Shown here: piece by piece, positions 53,560-64,000 of the stretch
Layout of the letters: every line of letters starts with the position of its first letter
How positions within the stretch are numbered: the first letter of the stretch is position 1
Source: Polytrichum commune
Lineage: Eukaryota > Streptophyta > Polytrichopsida > Polytrichales > Polytrichaceae
Direction of reading: 5' to 3'
Assembly (NCBI GenBank): GCA_950295325.1
Contig: OX485804.1
Location: forward strand, 18,042,001-18,106,000
Length of the DNA: 64,000 bases
Translations under genes and position numbers: made by a program
Notes under the pieces: generated by a model
Told to the model about the DNA's origin: nothing
Databases searched by the model: none
Seen by the model: the letters and a program-made list of their open reading frames with translations, nothing else

Positions 53560-55770
53560 TCCTTTTTCTCAGGTGCTCAAAACACAGACAACATCATCTG
53601 CCACTCTTTGACATAATTGGGCAATTTTAGCATTAGTTGCTAAAAGCTGACGTAGAATTTCAACATTCAAAGTTTTTGTGATCTCTCACATTGCTGCAGT
53701 CATTTTTGCTAAAAAAACAGCCAACATGAATTATATCTGCCACCTGTCTCTAAATTGATATAAGCACTAGATTATTGCTCAAAGTTTCCCTAGAGTGTCA
53801 ACGCTCGTGAGAGTTTTTTGTAATCTCTTCTTACTGTATATAATGTCATTTTTCTCAGGTGCTCTACAAACAGATATGATAGATCTGCCACCTAGAACCT
53901 CTTTGACATAAGAACTTGCTCAATCTGGTAACACGTTGCCCTAGAGTTTCGACGCTGAAAGCTTTGGTGATCTAGTAAGATATGTGAGCCTAAAACGAAC
54001 ACTGATTTTGAAGTGGTCAGAATCTCGTAAAATGTAGTCCGTCCCTTCATTTTAGGATGCGAGTCGTACATTGGTAACCATTAAACAAAAGTTTTCGTCT
54101 TAAGCTCACATACCTTCAAAGATATGGTATTGATGGTGGAGCTTAATTTGCAAAAGGTTCAAGACAGTTGCCAGCTCTCAAATCCTGCAAACACACCCAG
54201 AGTTACAAGATGTGTGACTCAGTTTTGAAAATTTAATTTCAACTAGGACACTTTGCAACATGTGTAATCTGATTTGCCTCGCACGGTCATGTTTCCTGTT
54301 TTCAGTATTCTAATAAAGTTGGGCATTTCAATGTGGATTCAAGGTAGTTGGAGCGCATAGTGATGTCGCGTTTTCCGTCACAATCAGTTCTTTTCAAAAC
54401 TGATGAGCAAAGCTACAAGGATGACAAATTACATTCGATCCACAGTTCAGAAAGGTGATTTGAATTCATTGAAAGAAAACATTGGCAACATTCTCTGACA
54501 TCAGTTCTCTGAGATGCCCACATTCTGTGGGAAGTTGAAAGCATTAATAGGCAAGGACAAAGGTTGATTGGAGAAGAGAGACAAGTAAGATGAGAAGACA
54601 TCAATTAATATCTGCCGGTTGAATGACTTCTTTCCTTTGGCCTGATCTAATTGTGAAGCTGAAATTTTGAGATTACCAGCAGTTGGCAATCAGGGCAAAA
54701 GTAGGGCAATCCGGAGAAGGGCCGGCGTGGGGTTGATCAGTTAAGAACACTCCTGTCTCTAATTGCCCTGCAAGACATTTGACCGAAGAAGCAATTAGCA
54801 CTTTCAAACAAATGAATCTGTAGATAGGAAGCATCATTTCAAGTTGAGTTTACAAGTAAGTGGTGCTCAAAACAAAGTCAACATGATCTGCCACCTCTTT
54901 GACATATACACTAATTGCTCAAGGTTGCCATAGAGCTCCAGTCTTCAAAGTTTTGTGATCTCTGACGTTATTGCAGTCATTTTTCTGATCAAGTACTGCT
55001 CAAACACAGACAACATCATCTGCCACCTGTTTGACACAAGCACTAATTTCTCAAGTTTCAACATTCAAAGTTTTGGTGATCTGATCTCTTACAATACTGT
55101 AGAAGTCATTTTTCTCAGGTGTTCAAAATACAGACAACATCATATGTCACTTACCTCTTTGACATAGGAACTATACTGCTCATGGTTACCCTACAGTTTC
55201 AACGCTCCAAGTTTTTTATGATCCCTTATATTGCTGCAATCATTTTCTTCTGGACACCCTTATATCCACAGGTGATTAGGTTAAATTGCAAACCTGTAAG
55301 GATTCGCAGTATCAAACGAATGACATCGTAGATAGGAAGAATCAAGTTGAGTATATAACTGGTGCTCAAAATACAACATGATCTGCCACCTACCTCTTTG
55401 ACATAAGCAGTAATTGGTTAAGGTTGCTCTAGGGTTACAGCATTCAGAGTTTTATGTGACCTCCCACAATATTACTGCAGTCCTTTTCCTCAGGTGCTCA
55501 AAACACAAACAAACAAACATCATCTGCGACCTACCTCTTCGACATAATTGGTTATAATTAGCACTAGTTGCTCGAGGTTTCCCTAGAGTGACTTCAACAC
55601 TTAGAGTTTTCTGTGATGATATCTTACATTACTGTAGGGCCATTTTTCTCAGGAGCTCAAAACACAGACAACGACATGATCTGCCACCTACCGCTTTGAC
55701 ATGGGTTTGACATAAGATCTTGCTCGATTAGGTAACAAGTTGTCCTAGAGTTTCAGCGCTCAAAGTTTTG
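53560..55770. repeat. Degenerate ~150-bp repeat domain
   Basis: Many diverged copies of one unit: 'atctgccacct', 'ctttgacataa', 'ttgctcaagg', 'gttgccctagagtttcaac', 'aaagttttggtgatctc', 'tgctgcagtcatttttctcagg', 'tgctcaaaacacagacaacat'. Copies occur at ~53590-54000 and ~54880-55770, split by ~900 bp of other sequence (54000-54860). No coding. Stretch 55770-57597 after it shows no supportable gene. Confidence 0.75.
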
Positions 55771-57597
55771 GTAATCTCTTCCGTTGTTACACTCCTTTAA
55801 TTGTCTCTGGACACCCTATCTGCAATGAACAGGTAACTCTGAGACCTGTGAGCTAGGCAGCAGTGACTCATTACACCAGATTGCAGGTCCATTCTTCACA
55901 TGTACATCACCTTCCAGTTTTTCCAGAATGCAGCATTTGATGTCCCCATAGAGTCGATAATACATTCTCCTACCTGAGGGTATACATATATCCTTTTTGT
56001 GTAAGAGTCTCACATTAACTCCGCAGGTGCTCAAACAGCGTGCAGGAATATCATTATGTGAAGGCAGAGAAGAACTTCGGCAGATTTGTGAGTTAGAGCA
56101 ACACTAACCTGGTTGCGCTTTCAAATCCTTAGCATGTTGCTCCTCAAGAAATGAACTCCAATACCTCCTCAGTCTGAAGCCTTTGGTAACTTACCTCACA
56201 AGGTAACCTGCACCCTCAGGCTTAAGCAAGAAACAGATATTGAAACCTCATTGCAAGTCATACTGCACTTTAAGACAAAAAAGGATGCGGTTAGGGCAAA
56301 GCACAGCAATGGAACAACAAACCCAACAGGTTCCAACTTCCAAGCGTGAAAATTTTCACCTGATAGTCTTCTCGAGTACTCATCCTGTGCTCACAGCACA
56401 AAAGGCCTGAGATTCAGAGTTCGAAGAAGAAGTTGTTCTGTGGGTTACATGTTGTTCTCTCATTCCAACTACTCAGTCCATCTCTACTGCACGCCCAACC
56501 CGTTTCCCTACATGTGCAAACATATACCCAGCAACAATGTGTTCATATCCTCAAAGACAAAGAATTTAGTACCTGCCGTGTCGAAGTTCGCTGTTGATGC
56601 TTCCTGCGAGTGTGCCCAAGCAGAAAGGAGGTCGCAAGTGACTTGCGACCTCGAATGCATAAACCTAATAAAATAATCAGCTCCTGAGTTCAGACCTCGC
56701 CATCTCCATGCAGACAACTTGACTTGAGTGTCATCTTAAGTAACTAAAGAATGAATTGGATGTTTGCCTGTTGACATTCAAAACTATAGAGTGATATAGT
56801 AAGTACGAAGATTAAATGGTTTTTTACATGACATGAACATGAGATTGGCAAGAGAAGAGCATGTAGTATTTTGCTTTTAATTTCCTTCATATCAATTTTA
56901 ATCGAAGCGATCATTATTTGTCATGATTATGAAGTATATATATTAGATACTAAGTTCATATTAGATAGTAATTCACAGTTTTTATTCACATGCATACGTT
57001 GCATGTTATGTTTCATCATGATTCTACGAAGTCCAATAATTGCATGTTATATCTAGCACTTAAAACATTCATATCATATCCTTGTTATAAGTATTATTGC
57101 TTGTACCTTCTTTATAACATTAGCATCACTAATATTTGTTGTAACTTGTAAGTAATTTATTCGTTGTATAATCTAAACAAACTAAAATAATGAAATCATC
57201 ATATTAAATTTAGAGATGATTTTATGAATTGTGTTATATTTTTCATTATGTGTTAGATTGATTTTTATGTTTTCACTATCACAAATGAATATGACATAAT
57301 ATATCATATAGAAATATATAATGATATTAATTTTATCTCATGTCTCAATATGAATTTGAATAAAATAATATAGACAACCATATACTTTTATGTAATAAGA
57401 ATTCAAAATTAAAGTCATGACATTCCATGAACATGTTCATTGAAATTTGATCATGTGACATGTGTTAAATCACTCAGACAACTTTAAATTTTAAAAGTGG
57501 TTCAATAGTTGGGTAGGACCCAAACAAATTATAGATGGTACAAAAATTTGGGTAGTACATCATTTTTAGCTCAAACTCCAACAACTTTGGATCTTCT

Positions 57598-58055
57598 GTA
57601 CCACCTAGATCCTCTTTCTTTATGACATATTATTATAACTTTAAAATTTTGTGGTCCTTCAAAAACTAAATCATATAGTAAGTCATTTTGTACCACCTAG
57701 ATCCTCTTTCTTTATAATATATTATTATAACTTTAAAATTTTGTGGTCCTTCAAAAACTACGTTATATAGTAAGTCATTTTGTACCACCTAGATCCTCTT
57801 TTCTTATAACATATTATTATAACTTTAAAATTTTGTGATCCTTCAAAAACTAAGTCATATAGTAAGTCATTCTGTACCACCTAGATCCTCTTTCCTTATA
57901 ATATATTATTATAACTTTAAAATTTTGTGGTCCTTCAAAAACTACGTCATATAGTAAGTCATTTTGTACCACCTAGATCCTCTTTCTTTATAATATGTTA
58001 TTATAACTTTAAAATTTTGTGGTCCTTCAAAAACTAAGTCATATAGTAAGTCATT
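57598..58055. repeat. 92-bp tandem repeat, five copies
   Basis: Units beginning GTACCACCTAGATCCTC start at 57598, 57690, 57782, 57874 and 57966, exactly 92 bp apart with only a few substitutions per unit. AT-rich, satellite-like. Confidence 0.95.
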
Positions 58056-58545
58056 AAATTTCTTATTTCTAATGAGAACATTCAAATCGATTCTAAAATT
58101 ATTATCAAGTTATCATATAAAATAGACATCAATAAGATAATATTATGTTTGATATCTAAATATTATTTCTGTATAATATTGATTATAAAGTTACATATTA
58201 TTTAATCATTTATAAACACATACAAATTTAAATAATGAGTACATAAAGATATAAAATTCCAACAATTTATATTGTATTCACTTCATAATTTTATTTATTC
58301 ACAAAAGAATATTACATTGATATTTACATACGTATATAAATCTGAATATTAAAATACCATGCATTTAATTTTTTTATATCAGAGCGTGGTCTAACATAAA
58401 GTCTTGAATTTTAAAATATGAAATCATAAAGGTAATCATTATTTTTTACGTAGTTAAAATTTCATGCACATCAATAATTATCATCATAAGAATAAATATC
58501 ATATTAAATTTATTCATATGCATGTACAAATCGTACCACAAATAA

Positions 58546-58990
58546 CATGTCATATTTTAGAAAGGGTTCATACCATCAAAATCTGATTGATTATAGCTGA
58601 AGTCAAACGTTGAAATATGCATATTGTGCATGAAACAAACAGACGTCATGTAATTATTCGTACTCATATACGCATCTTACGATAAATGACAACATGTTAT
58701 ATTTTAGAAGGGGTTCATATCATCAAAATCTAATTGATTATATCTGAAGTCAAACGTTGAAACATGTACATTGTGCATGAAACAAACAAACGTCATGTAA
58801 TTATTCATACTCATATACACATCTTATAATAAATGACAACATGTTATATTTTAGAATGGGTTCATATCATCAAAATCTGATTGATTATATCTGAAGTCAA
58901 ACGTTGAAACATGTACATTGTGCATGAAACAAACAGACGTCATGGATTTATTCATACTCATATACACATCTTACGATAAGTGACAACATA
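58546..58990. repeat. 147-bp tandem repeat, three copies
   Basis: Units beginning CATGTCATATTTTAGAA or CATGTTATATTTTAGAA start at 58546, 58693 and 58840, and a partial fourth starts at ~58987. Period is exactly 147 bp. Highly similar, AT-rich, 490 bp downstream of the 92-bp array. Confidence 0.95.
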
Positions 58991-59439
58991 TTATATTCAA
59001 GTCAACACTCATAATATCATCAGATTGAATCAATCATTACACCAGTCAGATACTGAAGCACATGTTCATCGTACATAAAACACAACGTATGATGTTTTCA
59101 TGAGAATCAGTTAAAAATCATCAGTTTTTACAACCCATGCACTTATTCGCATGCAAAAGCCGTCGCAAAGACACCTTCTCTTTCAATCAAACAAACAAAC
59201 AAAAAAACAAACAATCATCGATCCACGAGACCGCAACAAACTCTACATCACAAATCATTGCAATCCGTTCGTTGGAACCCAAAAGAGCAATTGCTTTCCA
59301 GACGCGCATGGAGAATCATCAACGATGGCTCCATGTCCTTCCACATCGTCTTGCCCTCCTCATGCAAGTAGCTTCTAAGCGGCACGCCCACCAATTGAGG
59401 AGGCTAGGCGGCTCACTTGAAGCTCTCCAAGGAGTCCCC

Positions 59440-59830
59440 ATGCGAAGTACATATACACTCACATAAGAAGTCAAAGTGTCGAGAGTCCCGCGACTCATGC
59501 ATTTATAAATGCAGGCTCTCATCGAGCAGCATGAGACAAGCAATCTGCCAATCAAGGACGGCATCAGCGTGACGATGCAAGCTAGTGTAGCAGCGGGGAT
59601 AGGCCTAGATGCAGCTATAATTACGTCCTCCACTATACTGTACACAGTGATTGCTACAACGAGGCTAACGAAGTTAAGAACAAGTACACAGCCACAGCAG
59701 CTAGGCTAGGAAAGCAAAGCAAAGCAAAGCAAAGCAAAGGCTAGCTTGCTCATAGGCTGCAAGCTTGCTTGCTTGCTTGTTTTCTGCACCTGGCAGGCAG
59801 CTGCCTACTTGGCTACAGTTATATAAGTAC
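59440..59830 (-). other. Possible hydrophobic-protein exon, weakly supported
   Basis: On the minus strand a TATA-like CTTATATAAC (~59826) is followed by an ATG at ~59750. That reads MSKLAFALLCFALLS through a (GCTTT)n run and meets a TAG, after which the same frame stays open for ~80 hydrophobic residues to a GTGAGT donor near 59464. The plus strand is also open (59509-59709) after an ATGCAG acceptor. Local base composition is less AT-rich than the flanks. No homology recognised. Confidence 0.2.
59709..59739. repeat. (AAAGC)n microsatellite
   Basis: About six five-base units; the unit length is not a multiple of three. Confidence 0.9.
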
Positions 59831-60136
59831 CCTTCTGACAAAAGTCTTTAAGGTCGGCTGCCCTGGCCTGGCTTTCTAGTGTCCATTTTGGAGGCTCTAG
59901 GGTCTAGCCTCAAGGCACTGACCCTCCGCGTCCAGCGCTGACACACCATGCATTTTATTATTGCCGCGACAAGCGTTTCTTGGCTCCCGGCTCTTGCTGT
60001 TTTCTGCAAATAATACTAACTTAATAAGTTAAGGGAGGGGTGTGTATATATGCGGGTGGGTGGATGGTGCTCGCTTTGTGTTCAGGAGTCCAAGTCAACT
60101 CCCACCCTGGAGAGTTGTACACAAGGAAGCTTGAAG

Positions 60137-60362
60137 CAGTGATCGGGGAGATTTTTGGGCATAATCGGTTGAGATCCTAGTGTTTGCAACTCCAACCGGT
60201 TATATGTTGACATCCTCCGGTTTTCCTTTATTAAATTGGGGTATATCTTATAGATTCTTTTAAAATGATCGGTTATTTTCTTGCAATTTTGAACTTCAAT
60301 CGGTTATTTCTCAAACTCAACGGGTTCATTTGTAACTAACTGCCGGTTCTCCCCGATCATTG
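60137..60362. mobile_element. hAT-like MITE with perfect 8-bp TSD
   Basis: This 226-bp element has termini CAGTGATCGGGGAGA and inverted CAATGATCGGGGAGA, flanked by GCTTGAAG at 60129-60136 and 60363-60370. It is the opposite-orientation sister of 6517-6725. Confidence 0.9.
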
Positions 60363-61537
60363 GCTTGAAGTGGTGCGTGACCACGCCATCGTTTCGGGGT
60401 TGGAACTCGATCCAAATGGTGTGTTTGCGTATCTATCAAAACAATCGGGTTGGGAATCGGACCTTTCCTTATTTACTATGGTTGTTGGCAGTATATGGTT
60501 GTTGGTTCTTTGATAGGTCTTTTCTCGGTTGTGTTCACTAGTTCAGTGTGGATAAGTTGGTAAAATTTGAAGATTTGCTTTCAAACTCTTTTAAACATGT
60601 GTTTTTATGGTGTTTGGTCTTTGGTCCTCACCTAGCCATACACCAGTCGAATATAGGTGCCCGGTTGAGAAAAGTTATCACATGCACGTCTTCATGGTGG
60701 GTTTAGAGTGTACGGTTGGGTCCAAGACATCGTCCGGACCAAATCGTCGGTTGATTGCAAATTGACTAGATGAAATTGTGAATTAACCGAATGAAATCAA
60801 CAATTAGAGGCACCCAAACTGTCACTTCTTTCATTATCATGGTGGAAATGAGCTTGGGGCCTCATATGGGGGCCACAACGGGGGGTCCAGCCAGCCCCCA
60901 ACCAACCTGGCCGGTGCAAGCCCCCCCCCCCCCGGGAGTTGGTGCCGGAGGAGTTTTGGCTCGCTCTGCTCAAAGTTTCCGCTTTGCTCGTAGTTGGTTT
61001 CTTTGTACACTTAGGATTTAGGGTTTAGAATACATAAGTGGTGACCGAGTCTGCATGTCCTGAACCTACCTTCCCTTGTTTGTGAACTTCCCAACCTCTG
61101 AGATAGGTAGGTATGTTGAATTAGGTCGATCTCGAATGTCGAATACGATACCTACACTATGCCATACAGATTGGACAATGTGCTCAAAATATAGACACAT
61201 ATAGTTTTGTGTATCCTATTTCTTGTGAGTATGCAGAAGTTGTGAAAGATTTGTCAAGAATGTTTGATGCAATTTTGCAACATTTGTGGGTTGTTTTAGA
61301 ATGATAGAAGGTTAGTCAGACATGTCATTTGCTAATCGTTTTTTCAACACTCATCTTACCCTAAGTTGAGCCCAAAATCTGGTGACAGCCGCTGGGAAAG
61401 TTATGACTTGGATGTTTTTGAACATGGAGAAACCATGAGGCATTTGACAAATGTTGTTGGACTTCTAGCATTGCAAGGAAGCAATCCGACATGCGACTAC
61501 AAAGTTTGCGACAAGGGGGCTCATACTCCACGCACAG

Positions 61538-61659
61538 TGGGGGGTCCAGCCAGCCCCCCTTGCCAACCGACCGGTTCGAGGCCTTGTCTCATGCTCCCTA
61601 GTTAGCCGCCCCCAAAGCCACGGAGGTCAGGCTAGCTACGGGGCCGGCTAGACCCCCCA
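61538..61659. mobile_element. Small foldback element with GGGGGGTC ends
   Basis: Ends TGGGGGGTCCAGCC and inverse GGCTAGACCCCCCAA. A partial relative with a ~14-C run lies at ~60878-60940. No TSD resolved. Stretch 60371-63185 otherwise has no supportable gene; an (AAG)n run lies at ~62051-62075. Confidence 0.5.
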
Positions 61660-63185
61660 ATGTGGCCCAACTATCAAAAGGTGTGTCCTCCTTTTGATTA
61701 GGTCTGCATCCTAAGTGTTTCATGCATTAAAGGAAAATTCTATGACCGGCATCTCCAATTCATGTGAACCCGAGAAACTAGATTTTTTATGTGGTGTTTT
61801 TCCATAAAAAATGTGACTTTTAGAAATGTCAATAGGATATAGACTTATGTTGGATATGAGGAAGGGCCCTAGTAAATTTTGTTAGCCACCAGTATGTGTG
61901 GCCTATAAGCCTAAAAGTTGGTTCTAAAAACACGGCCTTCACACCATTGACATTATCTAGTGCAAAGCCTAGTTGGCAAATGATGTGGCATGGTTTAAAA
62001 GGTGAGTCCAAGTTCTTTTTTGGGGTGGGGTGGGGGCCAAACGGAAAGACAAAGAAGAAGAAGAAGAAGAAGAAGTCCCCAAAGTTCTTGATACATGTTA
62101 CAATTTGTACTCTACTTTTTGGGCCTCAAAATCTCATAAGTTGTCTTGCTAGGCTTTGAGTTGGGCACCTATGTTATAGCATGCCTACACTAGAATCAAC
62201 AATTGATCCATAAGAGTGGGAGACTTTCCATCTTGATAGAAGTTTATGTCTTTGTATGCATTGAAGTGAATGGGCGGATTGCAATACATTACATCCAATG
62301 ACTCAATGAGGTTATTGTGAAGAGAACAAAAAGTCCTTTATTGATATCAGTAGATTATAGAAAGAGATAAACTTTCTCTATAAGAGGGACTCCTATGATG
62401 ACCGACTTGCTCTACTGTGCACATGACTATTACCTATTTACAGTGAAAACAAGCAGTCAACTTTACTATGTAGATACACTCCAATCACGTGCATGTTTCT
62501 GTTTTATGGGAAGATTTGATCAGCCTGCATCCTAAGCTCTTCTTTTTGCAAAAAAACAAAACTACTCTATGTTTGATATTTAGTGTCATATGGTAACCGT
62601 CCGGATGACACTTCTTATGAATAAGTGAACAAAAATTGTTATGGATGGTGGATGAGGTCATCCATTTGGCCAAAACTCTAGCTTTTCTTGTCATCAACTT
62701 GTGATGAAATATTGTCACAAAGTCCTGCAATTTGGATGAAAGATCACTTGGTAAGTGATAGTAATTGCAACATTGTGAATTGCAATATTGTGAATCTACA
62801 ATCCCCCCCAAAAAAAAATTTACAAGGAATGACAAATAATGTTGGGTTAACATTTGGTGTTGGTGACACTACATTGCGGCAAGGCCACTTCAGACACGAG
62901 TCAAGAGCCGTGACCTTGTAATGGTGAGGACCCGTGACTCTCATCCAAAGGCCGTACCATGGGTGTTGAGAAAGCCGTTTTATGTAGTCATGGGCCGTCA
63001 AGCATAGTGTGAAGTGAGAATGGACCATGTTGCGGGACCATTGCATATTTTGTTAGCAGGTTAAAAAGGGGAGGATGTGGTTTTATATAATATGTTTCAA
63101 ACTCTATCAATTGAGAGAATTACTTGGTGTCGTTTGTCTGTCCTGAAATCTATCCTGGAATTTGCCCTGTAATCTACGTCAAGAC

Positions 63186-64000
63186 TCTATAAATGTTACA
63201 GGTTGGGAGTAGCAAAAAAATAACATATATAGAATTATAACAAGTAACACTTATAGAATTCATACCGATGATTAATAACATTTATAGAAATAACACTTAA
63301 AATTTTCGAAAATGAAGAACATAACGTTTTATTAAAAAAATTAAAAATGATAATACATAATTCAACTAAACTAATTGAAAGAAATAATCTATATAGTAGT
63401 AACTTGACGAGATTCTTCCAACTAAACTAACCGAAAAAAAAGAGTCTATAGTACTTTGACGAGAAGCTTCCAAATGATGAGATGAAACTTCCTTCTGGAG
63501 TCCTTGAATGCTCTTGATGTGTGATAGGGCACCATTTGGTCTTTGTTCAAAGTATTTCTTCAAAGTCTCTAGAGAACGCTCAACAACACTAAATCCTACA
63601 ACTTCTTCTACCACATCAACCATAACCTTATCAACATCAATTTCTTGATGTTCTAAGGAATACATATCCAAAAACTCCTCATCGGTAGGTTCATAGAGGT
63701 TGTTTAAATCAAACTTCATCTCATAATTGAGGTATTCATGAGCATTCATCACATCACCCACCTCATTATTAGATGACAACAACATCAGTTGATGAAGTAA
63801 AGTAGCAACTTCATCAACCTCTACCAAGGGCCTAGCTTCCTCTATCTCCCTCTCAATGGAGATCGAAAGAACACATGTGTGCCTCCAACAATTTTGAATT
63901 GTTCGCAAAGAATATGAGATAAATGTGATTACATGTTTTAAATGTATGCTCTCATATATTATTACCTTGATTTTCTCAAAAATAACATTTATAGAGGTGC
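63186..64000 (-). mobile_element. pogo/Tigger-like element at window edge
   Basis: A CTCTATAAATGTTAC motif at ~63186-63200 and its inverse AACATTTATAGAGG at ~63984-63997 look like terminal repeats. Further AACA(T/C)(A/T)TATAGAA motifs repeat inside at 63220-63300. If both ends are here, the element is an ~810-bp deletion derivative; otherwise it continues beyond the window. Confidence 0.45.
63366..63908 (-). CDS. C-terminal part of a Tigger-like transposase
   Basis: Open for 180 residues: TIQNCWRHTCVLS at the start (the typical end of the Tigger catalytic domain), an acidic middle (EVDEVATLLHQL, NAHEYLNYE) and SLETLKKYFEQR plus a RQSTIDSFF tail. The D-D-E catalytic blocks would be further upstream on this strand and are not in the window. 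Either truncated by the edge or a deletion derivative. Better preserved than the copy at 38.3-39.4 kb. Confidence 0.65.
   Translation of the reverse strand: MRTIQNCWRHTCVLSISIEREIEEARPLVEVDEVATLLHQLMLLSSNNEVGDVMNAHEYLNYEMKFDLNNLYEPTDEEFLDMYSLEHQEIDVDKVMVDVVEEVVGFSVVERSLETLKKYFEQRPNGALSHIKSIQGLQKEVSSHHLEASRQSTIDSFFSVSLVGRISSSYYYIDYFFQLV

Noticed and set aside
58546-58990. CRISPR-like or nucleosome-positioning satellite claim for the 147-bp array
   Set aside because: Whole units repeat without unique spacers, so it is not CRISPR. The 147-bp length alone does not prove a nucleosome role.

Overview
The window looks like nuclear DNA of a streptophyte plant (a land plant or close algal relative). 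Genes are sparse and intron-rich with GT-AG splice sites, one is a recognisable 12-oxophytodienoate reductase (OPR), a 5' leader is pyrimidine-rich in the plant style, and most of the sequence is transposon-derived (hAT-like, CACTA, Harbinger/Tourist-like, pogo/Tigger). I cannot name the species. There are no bacterial operons, CRISPR arrays or rRNA genes, and I accept no tRNA gene.

Layout. 0-8 kb: one first exon of an unrecognised Pro/Ser-rich protein on the minus strand, then small MITEs. 8.1-30.0 kb: a block that I read as one giant (~21.9 kb) DNA transposon. Its ends carry an inverted repeat (8122-8154 against 29943-29975, 30 of 33 bases matching by eye) followed inward on both sides by clustered GGGAAC subterminal motifs. 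Inside are a minus-strand, four-exon gene for a DUF7869-like DDD transposase (8.7-12.0 kb) and, pointing the other way, a run of plus-strand exons (20.2-29.7 kb). These encode a ParB/sulfiredoxin-like domain protein with a possible degenerate methyltransferase end, an acidic region, an FCP1-like HAD phosphatase domain, a protein with LIESRGPNSRGV repeats and a protein with a duplicated helical domain. Sixteen copies of a palindrome, CTCTCG-NN-CGAGAG with variable centre, occur only inside this block. They lie upstream of the transposase gene, in the long leader intron of the ParB-like gene and in that gene's first coding intron. This is the best candidate here for an undescribed system.

30-42 kb: a two-member 8-bp-TSD transposon family, a CACTA MITE, a decayed Tigger-like element, a Harbinger-like MITE and tandem repeats. 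42.4-46.7 kb: the OPR gene in six exons, missing about 50 residues usually found in the middle of the protein. 46.7-64 kb: mostly repeats. These are a non-LTR retroelement endonuclease relic, degenerate ~150-bp repeats, exact 92-bp x5 and 147-bp x3 arrays, a hAT MITE with perfect TSD and, at the right edge, a second Tigger-like transposase fragment.

How it may fit together (inference): the DDD protein would mobilise the whole block, the ParB-like and phosphatase proteins would be cargo or accessory factors, and the palindromes could be binding sites for an element-encoded dimeric protein. The in-frame TAA at 22558 suggests that this copy of the cargo is damaged.
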